Assembly: GCA_039964455.1 (NCBI GenBank)
Contig: JBDVXK010000013.1
Location: 372,001-436,000, forward strand
Direction: 5' to 3'
From: CALJFL01 sp039964455
GTDB taxonomy: Bacteria; Pseudomonadota; Gammaproteobacteria; Pseudomonadales; Halieaceae
Length of the DNA: 64,000 nt
The notes under the pieces were generated by a model, which saw nothing but the letters and a program-made list of their open reading frames with translations, did not search any database and was not told the DNA's origin. Both the position numbers and the translations under genes were made by a program. Shown here one piece after another: positions 50,682 to 60,391 of the stretch (positions are counted from its first letter, which is position 1; each line of letters starts with the position of its first letter).

Positions 50682-50746
50682 GCTGTGCTCCTCACTGGTA
50701 ACGTGGGGTGATTACGATATCCACCCCCTTGGCAACGAATGCTGGA

Positions 50747-50977
50747 TTAAGCGGCGACAACAAAAATCAGGTACATCGCGATACCAACACCGATAATGGG
50801 GATCGCGTCTACCAGGCCAGCGCCGAGGAAGAAGGTAACCTGCAGCTTGGGAGCCAGTTCTGGCTGGCGAGCTGATCCTTCAATCAGTTTGCCGCCAAGA
50901 AGGCCTACACCGATCGCCGCACCGAGTCCGCCCAGACCCATCATGATGGCGGCAGCAACAAAGATTAATTCAGGCAT
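50747..50977 (-). CDS. atpE: ATP synthase c subunit
   Basis: Ring-forming proteolipid of Fo, 76 residues, two helices. The polar loop ARQPEL and the second helix with the ion-binding aspartate in GLVDAIPIIGVGI match E. coli D61. The residues around that Asp are those of proton-type rings; the sodium-binding set is not seen. A very strong AGGAGAAAAAA lies before the ATG, in keeping with the high copy number of c. Confidence 0.97.
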   Translation of the reverse strand: MPELIFVAAAIMMGLGGLGAAIGVGLLGGKLIEGSARQPELAPKLQVTFFLGAGLVDAIPIIGVGIAMYLIFVVAA

Positions 50978-51019
50978 TTTTTTCTCCTAGTGTTAAATCA
51001 AAAGTTAATTAGTCGTAAA

Positions 51020-51898
51020 TCAATGATCTTCATGCGCCATGCTGAGATACACAATGGTCAAAACCATGAAGATAAAAGCTTGCAGGGTAATTACCAGAAT
51101 ATGGAAAATCGCCCAGCCCACTTGTAACAATCCTGCTGGCGCCATCCACGCCAGACCAGCGCTGAAAAGAGCTGCAATCAGGATAAAAATCATCTCGCCG
51201 GCGTACATGTTGCCAAATAGTCGCAGGCCCAGTGAAAACGGCTTGGCCAGAAGGCCAACCACTTCCATAAACAGGTTAACCGGAATAAACATCCAGTGAT
51301 TGAATGGGTTCATGGTCAGCTCTCTGACGAAGCCAAGACCTTTCACCTTGATCGAGTAGTAAAGCATCAGGATAAACACACCCAAGGCCATGCCCATCGT
51401 AATATTGGGGTCCGTGGAGGGGACGATTTTCTGGTATTCAACACCCAGTAGCATCAGCGAGTGGGGAATCAGGTCAACCGGAATAATATCCATCAGGTTC
51501 ATCAGGAATACCCAGACGAAAATTGTCAGGGCAAGCGGTGCCACCAGCTTGTTATGGCCATGGAAGGTATCGCGAACCGTGTTGTCGACAAACTCCACGA
51601 CCATTTCTACAGCGTTGACTACGCCGCTGGGTGTACCGGATTCGGCCTTTTTGGCGACGCCTCGAAAAATCCAGCAAAACACGATGCCGAGGCCTATAGA
51701 CCAAATCATCGAATCGACATGAATAGCATTGAAGCCCATGGCTGATGCCTCGGCGCCACCGTGGGCCATCACCCAGGCTCCACCGTCCGGGACTACAGAG
51801 CCATCATAGCGTTCGAAACCGCCTGGCAACTTCCCATAAGTGAGATTAGTCAGGTGGTGAACGATATATTCGGAAATTGTCTGTGATTCGCCTGCCAT
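51020..51898 (-). CDS. atpB: ATP synthase a subunit
   Basis: Proton channel subunit of Fo, 292 residues, five or six helices. The essential arginine is in KPFSLGLRLFGNMYAGE, and FVWVFLMNLMDIIPVDLIPH is the helix motif shared with the E. coli protein. The N-terminal periplasmic segment (about 1-60) is long, as in marine relatives. Thirty-seven bases after atpI and 42 before atpE. Confidence 0.97.
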   Translation of the reverse strand: MAGESQTISEYIVHHLTNLTYGKLPGGFERYDGSVVPDGGAWVMAHGGAEASAMGFNAIHVDSMIWSIGLGIVFCWIFRGVAKKAESGTPSGVVNAVEMVVEFVDNTVRDTFHGHNKLVAPLALTIFVWVFLMNLMDIIPVDLIPHSLMLLGVEYQKIVPSTDPNITMGMALGVFILMLYYSIKVKGLGFVRELTMNPFNHWMFIPVNLFMEVVGLLAKPFSLGLRLFGNMYAGEMIFILIAALFSAGLAWMAPAGLLQVGWAIFHILVITLQAFIFMVLTIVYLSMAHEDH

Positions 51899-51935
51899 CT
51901 ATAACAACTCTCGTCTCTCGCTTTCCATCAGGTTG

Positions 51936-52322
51936 TCACCTCAGCAACAACCAACTTCCGGTAATTTGAATCAGCACCATCGCAATGTAGGCAATAAATA
52001 CTGTGGCGCCCTCTATTGGCCTTACCAGTGCAAAGACCAGGGCGAACCCGGCCACACTGAGAAAAAACTTACCAATTTCGCCCGCATAGCTTGACCGTGC
52101 AATCTGTCGGGCTGAACTTGCGCCGCGCCATCTAAAGGCCAATACAGCGAAATAGGCCTGGGGCAGAATGGCTATCAAACCGCCACATACCACAGAGATT
52201 GCAGAAACCTCTCCACGTAATAGCCACACAGCCATGCCAAACAAAAGCAGGAGTGCACATTGCGCCAGGGTGATTCGATGGACCGGAGGACGGGCTATCC
52301 GGGCACCTTCTATCGCTGCCAC
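51936..52322 (-). CDS. atpI: ATP synthase assembly protein AtpI
   Basis: Accessory four-helix membrane protein (128 residues) thought to help assemble the c ring or take up Mg; poorly conserved. The helices cover about 17-37, 41-62, 85-105 and 108-127. GTG start at 52322 with AAGGGGAG upstream. First gene of the operon, 50-60 bases below a good promoter. The first residues MAAIEGARIARPPVHRI are cytoplasmic. Confidence 0.9.
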   Translation of the reverse strand: MAAIEGARIARPPVHRITLAQCALLLLFGMAVWLLRGEVSAISVVCGGLIAILPQAYFAVLAFRWRGASSARQIARSSYAGEIGKFFLSVAGFALVFALVRPIEGATVFIAYIAMVLIQITGSWLLLR

Positions 52323-52378
52323 GCCGTACTCCCCTTGCCATTAGCCACTCGGGTTTCTTCCTCGTTCAGGGCGCGCGC

Positions 52379-52407
52379 ATTATAGGTTGATTAATACACA
52401 GGTTCAA
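52379..52407 (-). promoter_or_regulatory. Sigma-70 promoter of the ATP synthase operon
   Basis: On the minus strand TTGAAC (52407-52402), exactly 17 bases, then a perfect TATAAT (52384-52379). Transcription would begin near 52372, leaving a leader of about 50 bases before atpI. The only other feature in the 233-base gap up to parB is a short CTACT/AGTAG hairpin near 52490. Confidence 0.8.
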
Positions 52408-52555
52408 CCGGATCTGTGCCTTGTCTGGGCAATGAAAAGTACCACCGTACGCGGTGCGAATCGGCGAGTATGGGCAGTATCAGAACAACTACTGTATATA
52501 GTAGAAAGGCCCCTCTAAAACACTAGATAGTCGATTACACGGTCCAGCGATTCAG

Positions 52556-53443
52556 CTACTTGATGTGGCTGAGAATTCCGTCAAGTTCGTCGAGACTGCT
52601 GTAGCTCAGCACTAATTTGCCTTTGCCTTTGGCGGTATGCTGAATGGCGACCTTCGCACCCAGTCGCAGCGACAGATCATCCTGAAGCTGACGAATGTTT
52701 GGATCCATCTGTCGCTGCTCCTGCGGCTTGGCTACTTTCGCCAGGCTGTTACGCACCAGTGCCTCTGTTTGGCGCACAGAAAGGCCCTTGCTAACCACAA
52801 CGCGTGCCGCTTGTGACTGTTCGTTGCCCTCCAGGCCAAGCAGAGCACGGGCATGACCCATTTCCAGATCACCGTGTTCCAATAATCGCCGTACATCTTC
52901 CTGCAAGGTCATCAACCTCAGCAAGTTAGTCACTGTAGATCGCGATTTACCTACCGCCTGCGCCACTTCCTGTTGGGTGAGTTCAAATTCCTGCTGCAAA
53001 CGCTGCAGTGCTGCCGCCTCCTCGATCGGATTCAGGTCCTCTCGCTGTATATTCTCGATCAGGGCCATCGCTATGGCCGCCTCGTCGCTTACCTCACGTA
53101 CCAGGGTCGGAATCTCGGCCAGTCCAGCTAACTGGGATGCCCGCCAGCGCCGCTCGCCAGCGATGATTTCATATTTACGATCGGATATTGAGCGCACCAC
53201 AATAGGCTGCATTACACCCTGTGCCTTGATGCTGTCTGCAAGCTCTTGCAACGACTCGGGCTCGATGTCACGACGTGGCTGGTATTTACCGCGCTGGATC
53301 AGATCTACCGGTAACACCTTCAGGCTGCCATTCTGCTCGGCGCCGTCGCCAGTCGAATCGCCAGCGGTGCCGGCTGTCGATGCGGCGGCAGAGCCCAGTA
53401 ATGCATCCAGTCCTTTGCCCAGGCCGCGTTTTCTGGTGCTCAT
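52556..53443 (-). CDS. parB: Chromosome partition protein ParB
   Basis: Binds parS near the origin, spreads by CTP-dependent clamping, and works with ParA for origin segregation. The 295-residue protein has the N-terminal RKRGLGKGLDALLG, CTP-site region GERRWRASQLAGL, the helix-turn-helix (ELTQQEVAQAVGKSRSTVTN) and the C-terminal dimer domain (LRLGAKVAIQHTAKGKGKLV). Its ATG overlaps the parA stop by four bases. Confidence 0.96.
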   Translation of the reverse strand: MSTRKRGLGKGLDALLGSAAASTAGTAGDSTGDGAEQNGSLKVLPVDLIQRGKYQPRRDIEPESLQELADSIKAQGVMQPIVVRSISDRKYEIIAGERRWRASQLAGLAEIPTLVREVSDEAAIAMALIENIQREDLNPIEEAAALQRLQQEFELTQQEVAQAVGKSRSTVTNLLRLMTLQEDVRRLLEHGDLEMGHARALLGLEGNEQSQAARVVVSKGLSVRQTEALVRNSLAKVAKPQEQRQMDPNIRQLQDDLSLRLGAKVAIQHTAKGKGKLVLSYSSLDELDGILSHIK

Positions 53444-54264
53444 AGCGCCTCTCCGTCGTTTTTCTCAGCGGTAACAACAGCTGAATCTGCTTCCATGCGT
53501 TTTTCTTCTCGCCGGATAATCTCGCCAGCCAATGCCATATAGGCTTTAGAGCCGCGAGAGTATTTATCATAGTGTAATGCCGGCAAGCCGTAGCTTGGCG
53601 CCTCAGCCAGACGAATATTTCTTGGTACCACCGTGCGGTAGACCTTCTCGCCAAAATGGCTGTGTAACTGGGCAGACACTTCATTGGTGAGGCTGTTTCG
53701 CGGGTCGTACATGGTCCGCAAAATTCCCTCGACACGCAGATGCGGATTTACCGAGTCAGCTACGCCGGAAATCGTGTCCATCAGGGCCGATAAACCTTCC
53801 AGCGCAAAATACTCGCATTGCATTGCAATGATTACACCGTCCGCTGCTACCAACCCATTGAGAGTGAGCATATTCAGAGAGGGCGGACAGTCGATCAACA
53901 TATAGTCGTAATCTGCTCCACCCTCGATAAGCGCCGCGCGCAGTCGTCGCTCTCGACCCTCTACCTCAAGCAATTCCACCTCGGCGGCAGTGAGATCGCC
54001 GTTTGCTGGTAGCACATCAAAGCCACTCTCTACGGTGGCTAAAGCGACATGACTGAGCGGGGCGCGGTGGACAAGAACATCGTAAATGCTGCGCTCAATT
54101 GCATGCTTGTCGATACCGCTGCCCATGGTTGCGTTGCCCTGTGGGTCGAGGTCGACCAACAGTACACGCTGTTGCATAGCAGCTAGGGATGCAGCCAGAT
54201 TGACGCAGGTGGTCGTTTTTCCAACCCCGCCTTTCTGGTTTGCGATCGCGATAATTCTTGGCAC
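53440..54264 (-). CDS. parA: Chromosome partition ATPase ParA (Soj)
   Basis: ParA-type Walker ATPase that pulls ParB-origin complexes apart along the nucleoid. The 274-residue product starts at GTG 54264 (MPRIIAIANQKGGVGKTTTCV) with AAGGACG upstream; the deviant Walker A KGGVGKTT is intact, with LLVDLDPQGNATMGSG and the lid region AMQCEYFALEGLSALMDTI. parA-parB follows rsmG-mnmG on the same strand, the usual origin-proximal order. Confidence 0.96.
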   Translation of the reverse strand: MPRIIAIANQKGGVGKTTTCVNLAASLAAMQQRVLLVDLDPQGNATMGSGIDKHAIERSIYDVLVHRAPLSHVALATVESGFDVLPANGDLTAAEVELLEVEGRERRLRAALIEGGADYDYMLIDCPPSLNMLTLNGLVAADGVIIAMQCEYFALEGLSALMDTISGVADSVNPHLRVEGILRTMYDPRNSLTNEVSAQLHSHFGEKVYRTVVPRNIRLAEAPSYGLPALHYDKYSRGSKAYMALAGEIIRREEKRMEADSAVVTAEKNDGEAL

Positions 54265-54293
54265 TTACAACGTCCTTTCAGGGCTAGAGGGTA

Positions 54294-54935
54294 CTACGTT
54301 GATACTTTCAGGAGTTTCATCCGCACCAGATGACGATGTTCATCCAGATCTGGAACAACTACCGGCTGCACTGCTTCGATTGTACAAAGACTTTCAACCG
54401 CTTCCAGTTCATCTTGCGGGTAAACGCCTTTCATCGCCAGAAAAACCCCATCCGGTTTCAAAAGATGCGAGCAACTGGCGACCATATCAGGCAGACCAGC
54501 GAATGCGCGGGACAGGACTACATCATACTGTTGCGATGGTTGAAATGATTCCACCCGTTGATGGTGGACAACCATGTTATCCAAGCCCAGGGCGGTTTTC
54601 ACCTGAAAAAGAAAACGGGTCTTTTTACTATTGCTGTCCAACAGGTGGACTTCTTTGGCCGGGTTGAGAATGGCCAGCGGTACACCTGGAAGCCCAGCGC
54701 CACTGCCCACGTCAATCATACGCTTACCGTCCACCAGGGGCGCAATAGCCAGGCTATCGAGCAGATGCCGAACAACCATCGCTTCGGGATCACGCACTGC
54801 CGTGAGGTTGTAGGTGCTGTTCCATTTTATCAGCAGGGCCAGGTAAGCCAGCATGCTGTCGCGCTCGGATTCGGTGATTTCCAGACCCAGCTCACGACAG
54901 CCGCGCTGCAACAGCAAGGCACAGGGGTCATCCAT
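54294..54935 (-). CDS. rsmG: 16S rRNA (guanine527-N7)-methyltransferase RsmG
   Basis: Methylates N7 of G527 near the decoding centre; loss gives low-level streptomycin resistance in other bacteria. 213 residues. SAM site MIDVGSGAGLPGVPLAIL; the family blocks LIKWNSTYNLTAVRDPEAMV and HLLDSLAI are clear; AFAGLPDMVASC follows. The ATG is one base after the mnmG stop, so translation is probably coupled. Confidence 0.97.
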   Translation of the reverse strand: MDDPCALLLQRGCRELGLEITESERDSMLAYLALLIKWNSTYNLTAVRDPEAMVVRHLLDSLAIAPLVDGKRMIDVGSGAGLPGVPLAILNPAKEVHLLDSNSKKTRFLFQVKTALGLDNMVVHHQRVESFQPSQQYDVVLSRAFAGLPDMVASCSHLLKPDGVFLAMKGVYPQDELEAVESLCTIEAVQPVVVPDLDEHRHLVRMKLLKVST

Positions 54936-54936
54936 A

Positions 54937-56838
54937 TCAGGCAGATTTTCTGCCGGGGTCTGAACTGGCCAATTCTCCGCGCTTTTTCAGGTAAACCAGC
55001 AAAATGGCCACTGCGGCTGAGGTTACTCCCGGCACCCGCGAAGCGCGTGCCAGCGTTGTTGGCCTTGCGGCTATAAGCGTCTGGCGCACTTCATTGGACA
55101 AACCGTCGACCAGTTCATAGTCGAGATCCTGAGGTAGCAGGGTATTTTCGTGTCGGCGTAAGCGGTCGATATCATCCTGCTGCCGATCAATATAGCCCGC
55201 ATACTTTGCCTGAATCGCTACCTGCTCTGCTGCTTGCGGGTCATTGGTCGGTTCGCCCTTGAGTGACGCTACCTGGGCATAACCTAGCTCCGGGCGTTTC
55301 AGTAGGTCTGCCAGCGAGTATTCACGGGTAATCGGCTTGGCTAGCACAGCTGACAGCGACTCTGCCTGCGGGGTTTCGGGATGAATAAACGTGCTTGCCA
55401 GGCGTTGCGCTTCCCTATCAATCTCTTCGCGCTTACTGACAAAACGTTGCCAGCGAACGTCATCAACAAGCCCAAATTCACGGCCTTTTTCGGTCAATCT
55501 CAGGTCGGCATTATCCTCTCGCAGCAACAGGCGATATTCTGCGCGGGAGGTGAACATTCTGTACGGCTCAAGCGTGCCAAGCGTGATCAAATCATCGACC
55601 AAAACGCCGAGATAGGCCTCATCACGGCGCGGACTCCAGGCTTCCCTACCCTGCACAGCAAGCGCGGCGTTAAGACCCGCCAATAGGCCCTGGGCTGCGG
55701 CTTCTTCATAGCCGGTAGTCCCATTGATCTGGCCTGCGAAATACAATCCGGGCAGGACTTTGGTCTCCAGTGATGGATTCAGATCCCTGGGATCAAAAAA
55801 GTCGTATTCGATGGCATAGCCCGGCCTGGTGATATGGGCATTCTCAAAGCCACGGATGGAGTGAACGAGATCTATTTGCACGTCGAAGGGCAGGCTTGTG
55901 GATATACCATTGGGGTAGAGCTCAGATGTCGTCAGCCCCTCCGGCTCGATAAACACCTGGTGGCTGTCTTTGTCTGCAAAACGGTGAATCTTGTCTTCGA
56001 CACTGGGGCAGTAGCGAGGGCCCACACCCTCGATAACGCCAGAATACAATGGCGACCGGTCCAGGCCGGCGCGAATAATATCGTGAGTACGCTCGTTGGT
56101 ATGCGTAATCCAGCAACAACGCTGACCCGGATGTTCTTCGGTACTGCCCAAAAATGACATCACCGGCCTGGGCTCATCGCCCCACTGCTCGGCAAGGTCA
56201 GTGAAATCCACCGACCGCGCATCAATTCTTGGGGGGGTTCCGGTTTTTAATCGGTCTACCCGAAACGGCAGCTCACGCAGACGCTGGGCAAGGGCGATTG
56301 AGGGAGGGTCTCCGGCTCGACCACCGGAACTATTCTCCAGCCCAATATGCATTTTTCCACCCAGAAATGTCCCGGTGGTTAATACAACGGTGGGCGCCCT
56401 GAACACCAGGCCCATCTGGGTAATCGCACCAGTCACCCTGCCCCCTTCAACCAACAAGTCATCAACGGGCTGCTGGAAAATGGAAAGACCTGGCTGATTC
56501 TCGATAATTTCACGAATGGCATTGCGATAGAGAACCCGGTCTGCCTGCGCTCTTGTGGCTCGAACAGCCGGGCCTTTGCGGGCGTTGAGCACTCGAAACT
56601 GGATTCCAGCACGATCTGTTGCCCTGCCCATGGCGCCACCAAGGGCATCAACTTCGCGTACCAGGTGACTCTTGCCAATGCCACCAATTGCAGGATTACA
56701 GGACATTTGACCGAGGGTGTCGACGCTATGCGTGAGCAACAGCGTACGGCAACCCATACGAGCAGCCGCCAGGCAGGCCTCGGTGCCAGCGTGACCACCG
56801 CCGATAACTATCACATCAAATGTTTGTTTGTATTCCAA
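54937..56838 (-). CDS. mnmG: tRNA uridine-5-carboxymethylaminomethyl enzyme MnmG (GidA)
   Basis: FAD protein that, with MnmE, makes cmnm5 at U34 in tRNAs reading NNA/NNG codons. 633 residues. FAD site VIGGGHAGTEACLAAARMG, then SCNPAIGGIGKSHLV and RTKTGTP-like DRLKTGTPPRIDARSV, with GLTTSELYPNGISTSLP further on. The frame begins at TTG 56838, which gives the same distance to the FAD site as in E. coli; no ATG closer fits. Its leader lies in the AT-rich 440-base gap to mnmE. Confidence 0.96.
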   Translation of the reverse strand: MEYKQTFDVIVIGGGHAGTEACLAAARMGCRTLLLTHSVDTLGQMSCNPAIGGIGKSHLVREVDALGGAMGRATDRAGIQFRVLNARKGPAVRATRAQADRVLYRNAIREIIENQPGLSIFQQPVDDLLVEGGRVTGAITQMGLVFRAPTVVLTTGTFLGGKMHIGLENSSGGRAGDPPSIALAQRLRELPFRVDRLKTGTPPRIDARSVDFTDLAEQWGDEPRPVMSFLGSTEEHPGQRCCWITHTNERTHDIIRAGLDRSPLYSGVIEGVGPRYCPSVEDKIHRFADKDSHQVFIEPEGLTTSELYPNGISTSLPFDVQIDLVHSIRGFENAHITRPGYAIEYDFFDPRDLNPSLETKVLPGLYFAGQINGTTGYEEAAAQGLLAGLNAALAVQGREAWSPRRDEAYLGVLVDDLITLGTLEPYRMFTSRAEYRLLLREDNADLRLTEKGREFGLVDDVRWQRFVSKREEIDREAQRLASTFIHPETPQAESLSAVLAKPITREYSLADLLKRPELGYAQVASLKGEPTNDPQAAEQVAIQAKYAGYIDRQQDDIDRLRRHENTLLPQDLDYELVDGLSNEVRQTLIAARPTTLARASRVPGVTSAAVAILLVYLKKRGELASSDPGRKSA

Positions 56839-57278
56839 CCTTCGTCTGTCCCGCAGTTCAAGGGTCGGCGATTATACGTGCCGTTGCCTGCTTGTACAAA
56901 AATTGAGCTTGGTTAATTTAAAGGCTTTTGCTCTATTACTTATAAGGTATTAACTAAATATATATGTATATAGGTATTATATTATTGTAGTTATTATTAG
57001 GCGGCCTTATCGCTGTTGGTAACCGCTTAAACGGTATATTTATCAGATACTTAAGACAATGATATCCCCGTTGGAAAATACTGAAACCAGGGTTCAAAAG
57101 GCGTGTATGCGGTGTGGATGAAAATACCCGTGATCGGGCAGGAAATTGATTTTCTCGTGAATGTCCTGAAAAGGCCCTTGTTTATCGTCAGTAAATACAC
57201 GGCTTACTCACAGTAAGCATCCCGTTGACTCAAATCTGTGTAATTTCCCTGTACTAACCGGGGATCGTCTGTAGATAA
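56839..57278. other. 440-base AT-rich gap between mnmG and mnmE, possible origin-related region
   Basis: No gene is seen. Bases 56900-57000 are strongly AT-rich and include TATAAT on the minus strand (56981-56976). Imperfect DnaA-box-like nonamers are at 57113-57121 (TGTGGATGA) and 57270-57278 (TGTAGATAA), each one base from TGTGGATAA. In E. coli oriC lies beside mnmG. Here a stronger origin candidate is upstream of dnaA, so this may be a second element or simply the mnmG promoter region. Confidence 0.4.
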
Positions 57279-58658
57279 CTATTTACCGATGCAAAAACTG
57301 GAAAAGATCTCCCCCAGTAAGTCGTCGCTGGATACCGTGCCAGTGATCGTACCCAGATGATTCTGGCAACGCCGTAAATCCTCCGCCAGTAACTCACCTG
57401 CCCCGGTACCTGTGAGTTGTAAGCGCCCTTCTTCCAGACATTCTCGGGCTTTTTCCAATGCCTGCCAATGTCTGCGTCTGGCGCTGAACTTACCCTCTGT
57501 GTTCTGTTTGTAGCCCATGCTGACGAGCAGATGCTGCTTCAAGTCAATGAGGCCGGCACCGGTGGCCGCCGAGAGATAGATTACGTCGCTGTCATCTTCT
57601 GCTTTCAAACCCGGCGTTACGCCGCTCAGGTCGCACTTATTGCGTACTACTGTGACTGGGATGTCGTTTAATAGTGTGCGCTCACTATCAATTAGAAGTT
57701 TGTCGATAGTGATGTCATTAGTAGAGATAGTGTCATCGATTACCAACAGTATACGATCCGCGCTGGTCATTTCCTCACGCGCTCTGCGTATGCCCTCTTG
57801 CTCGATCGGGTCATTACTGTCGCGTAGGCCGGCAGTATCTACGATGTGCAGAGGCATCCCATCTATTTGAATATGCTCACGCAGCACATCGCGGGTTGTG
57901 CCCTGAATCGGGGTGACAATAGCGGTGTCCTGGCCCGCCAGTGCATTGAGCAAACTGGACTTTCCGGCATTGGGTGCGCCAGCAATAACCAGTTTCATCC
58001 CCTCCTGGAAGAGCGCTCCTTGTCTGGCTTCTTCATACACCGACTCCAGCCGAGCCATGATGCCTTCCAGCCTCTCACTGACGGCTCCTTCCTTGATGAA
58101 GTCGATTTCCTCTTCGGGGAAATCAATGGCGGCCTCTACATAAACTCGAAGCTCGGTAACCGAGGCGACCAGGGCATTTACCCTTTCTGAAAAAACACCC
58201 TGTAGTGAGGCGCCGGCGTTGAGCGCGGCCTGCTCGGTTGTGCTGTTGATCAGGTCGGCGATTGCTTCGGCCTGCGACAAATCAATTTTGCCATTCAGGA
58301 ACGCCCGTTCTGAGAATTCACCGGGTCTTGCGGGACGTGCGCCCAACTCACAACATCGTTGTAACAACATATCCAGAATGACCGGGCCGCCATGAGCCTG
58401 GAATTCGACAATATCCTCACCGGTAAATGAGTGAGGCCCGGGGAATAACAACACCAGCCCTTCATCGATGGGCTGAGCGGAAGCATTGTGTAAACCGCTA
58501 AGATGCGCGTGTCGAGGTATCAGTTCCTGCTGCGCTATCTGGCGGCCGACACTGGGAGCCAGTGGTCCGGATACTCGTATGATACCCACCCCACCGCGCC
58601 CGGGGGCCGTTGCTATGGCCGCTATGGTGTCGCTGTCTAGCGGGGCGATGTCAGTCAC
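57279..58658 (-). CDS. mnmE: tRNA modification GTPase MnmE (TrmE)
   Basis: GTPase partner of MnmG in U34 modification. 459 residues, GTG start 58658. N-terminal tetrahydrofolate-binding domain (DTIAAIATAPGRGGVGIIRV), helical domain, embedded G domain (GAPNAGKSSLLNALAG; TRDVLREHIQI; DTAGLRDSNDPIEQEGI; NKCDL) and the invariant C-terminus FCIGK. It lies seven bases after yidC, the standard order rpmH-rnpA-yidD-yidC-mnmE. Confidence 0.97.
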   Translation of the reverse strand: MTDIAPLDSDTIAAIATAPGRGGVGIIRVSGPLAPSVGRQIAQQELIPRHAHLSGLHNASAQPIDEGLVLLFPGPHSFTGEDIVEFQAHGGPVILDMLLQRCCELGARPARPGEFSERAFLNGKIDLSQAEAIADLINSTTEQAALNAGASLQGVFSERVNALVASVTELRVYVEAAIDFPEEEIDFIKEGAVSERLEGIMARLESVYEEARQGALFQEGMKLVIAGAPNAGKSSLLNALAGQDTAIVTPIQGTTRDVLREHIQIDGMPLHIVDTAGLRDSNDPIEQEGIRRAREEMTSADRILLVIDDTISTNDITIDKLLIDSERTLLNDIPVTVVRNKCDLSGVTPGLKAEDDSDVIYLSAATGAGLIDLKQHLLVSMGYKQNTEGKFSARRRHWQALEKARECLEEGRLQLTGTGAGELLAEDLRRCQNHLGTITGTVSSDDLLGEIFSSFCIGK

Positions 58659-58665
58659 TGCTCTG

Positions 58666-60375
58666 TCAGGCTTTCGCCGCGGCGTTCTCTATCTGGCGAG
58701 TGATCACATACTGCTGGGCCATCGATAACAGGTTGTTAACGACCCAGTAAAGGACCAGGCCTGCAGGGAACCACAGGAAGAAGAAGGTGAATACGATGGG
58801 CATCCACTGCATGATTTTCGCTTGCATGGGATCAGGCGGTGGCGGATTGAGTTTCTGCATGAACCACATGGAAGCGCCCATCAGCAAAGGCAGCACAAAG
58901 TAAGGATCCATCACCGAAAGATCGTTAATCCAGAGAATGAAGGGCGCATGGCGCAATTCCACACTCTCCATAAGCGTCCAGTACAAGGCGATGAATACGG
59001 GCATCTGCACCAGTATGGGTAGACAGCCTCCCATGGGATTAATTTTTTCTTTGCGGTACAGCTCCATCATTGCCTGGGACTGTTTTTGTTTGTCGTCCGC
59101 ATATTGCTCACGTATGTCCGCCATCTTGGGCTGTACGCGTCGCATATTTGCCATCGACTTGTAGCTGGTGGCAGACAGTTTGAAGAATATTCCTTTGATC
59201 AGCACTGTCAGCAGCACAATGGCGAAACCCCAGTTACCTACCAGCGCGTGTATCTTTGTCAGTAGCCAGAACAGTGGCTGCGCTATCCACCATAACCAGC
59301 CATAGTCCACGCTCAATTCCAGGTAGGGTGAAATTTCCTGCAAGCGGTATTGGTCTTTTGGGCCAGCATAGAATCGCGCGCCGGTAGTGCCAGATTGTCC
59401 AGGATCCAGCGCCAGCGGTGGGCTGGTGAACCCCGCGATATTAAAGCCATTGCTGGTAACCCGGGTGCTATAGGTGTGGGATTGATCTGGGTTGGGAATC
59501 CATGCGCTGAGGAAGTAATGCTGGATCATGGCAATCCAGCCGCCCGGTAACTGGGCTTTGAAGGGTTCCTCGGCCATATCGTCAAATGAGAACTTGGTGA
59601 AACGTTCATCGGGTTGGGTCAGTGCAGCGCCTAGGAAAGGCTGCATACCCATGCCGGAGGAGTCTGCCGCTGGTGGTGCTGAGCTGTCTCTTTTGATTTG
59701 CCCAAACAGATTAGCCTGCCAGCGTTCGCTGCCGGTGTTTTCGACCAGGTAATCTATATCAATAAGGTAATCGCCGCGGCGCAGTGTGAAGCGTTTGGTA
59801 ATCGAAACGCCGGCAGTATCTGTTAACAGAAGGTTGATCACGAGTGTGTCGTCACCGTCTGCTAATTCGTAACGATTGCTCTGGCTGGTGAATTGCGCCC
59901 TGCCCTTGCTATCAATTCCGTCCTGACCAATTAATCCGCTTTGTGCGACATAGATACGGCTATTGTTCTGCTCCAGCAAAACCAATGGTTCATCGGGGTT
60001 ATCCAGTTCAGCCAGGTATTTCGGGATGGCAAGTTCAACAATATCCCCACCCTGCAGATCGATGGCCAGTTGTAATACGTCGGTGTGAATTTCTACAAAG
60101 CGACCCGCGACCTTGGTCTCTTCGATCACACTATCGGTGGTAGCCTGCTTGTCTGTGGCCTCAGGTACAGAGGGAATATCGTCATCAGCAACAGCGTTAT
60201 CTGCTTCTGAGAGTTCCGGTAGGCCCGCCAGTGCTGACTCGCCATTGTTGATGAGTCGCGACTCGGTTTCGGCGCTGTCTATTTGACGGGCGTCTTTAAA
60301 CGCAACCCACTCGGTAAGCAGCATGAAGGCAAGCACAGCGATGACGCCAATGAGCAGAGAACGTTGCAAATCCAT
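58666..60375 (-). CDS. yidC: Membrane protein insertase YidC
   Basis: Inserts membrane proteins alone or with SecYEG. The 569-residue product has an N-terminal helix (about 5-22), a large periplasmic P1 domain (about 30-345, including the QGGDIVELAIPKYLAEL sheet strand) and five C-terminal helices with the conserved arginine-bearing segment after NWGFAIVLLTVLIKGIFFKL. GGCLPILVQMPVFIALYW is diagnostic. Gram-negative form. Sixteen bases after yidD. Confidence 0.97.
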   Translation of the reverse strand: MDLQRSLLIGVIAVLAFMLLTEWVAFKDARQIDSAETESRLINNGESALAGLPELSEADNAVADDDIPSVPEATDKQATTDSVIEETKVAGRFVEIHTDVLQLAIDLQGGDIVELAIPKYLAELDNPDEPLVLLEQNNSRIYVAQSGLIGQDGIDSKGRAQFTSQSNRYELADGDDTLVINLLLTDTAGVSITKRFTLRRGDYLIDIDYLVENTGSERWQANLFGQIKRDSSAPPAADSSGMGMQPFLGAALTQPDERFTKFSFDDMAEEPFKAQLPGGWIAMIQHYFLSAWIPNPDQSHTYSTRVTSNGFNIAGFTSPPLALDPGQSGTTGARFYAGPKDQYRLQEISPYLELSVDYGWLWWIAQPLFWLLTKIHALVGNWGFAIVLLTVLIKGIFFKLSATSYKSMANMRRVQPKMADIREQYADDKQKQSQAMMELYRKEKINPMGGCLPILVQMPVFIALYWTLMESVELRHAPFILWINDLSVMDPYFVLPLLMGASMWFMQKLNPPPPDPMQAKIMQWMPIVFTFFFLWFPAGLVLYWVVNNLLSMAQQYVITRQIENAAAKA

Positions 60376-60391
60376 AATAAAGAATCAGTTG

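Noticed and set aside
52490..52510. CTACT/AGTAG hairpin as a parB terminator
   Set aside because: The stem is only five pairs and the following T-run is short; not reported as a terminator.
57001..57060. Possible small RNA or tRNA in the mnmG-mnmE gap
   Set aside because: No cloverleaf or terminator structure could be traced; AT-rich origin-like or promoter DNA is the simpler reading.
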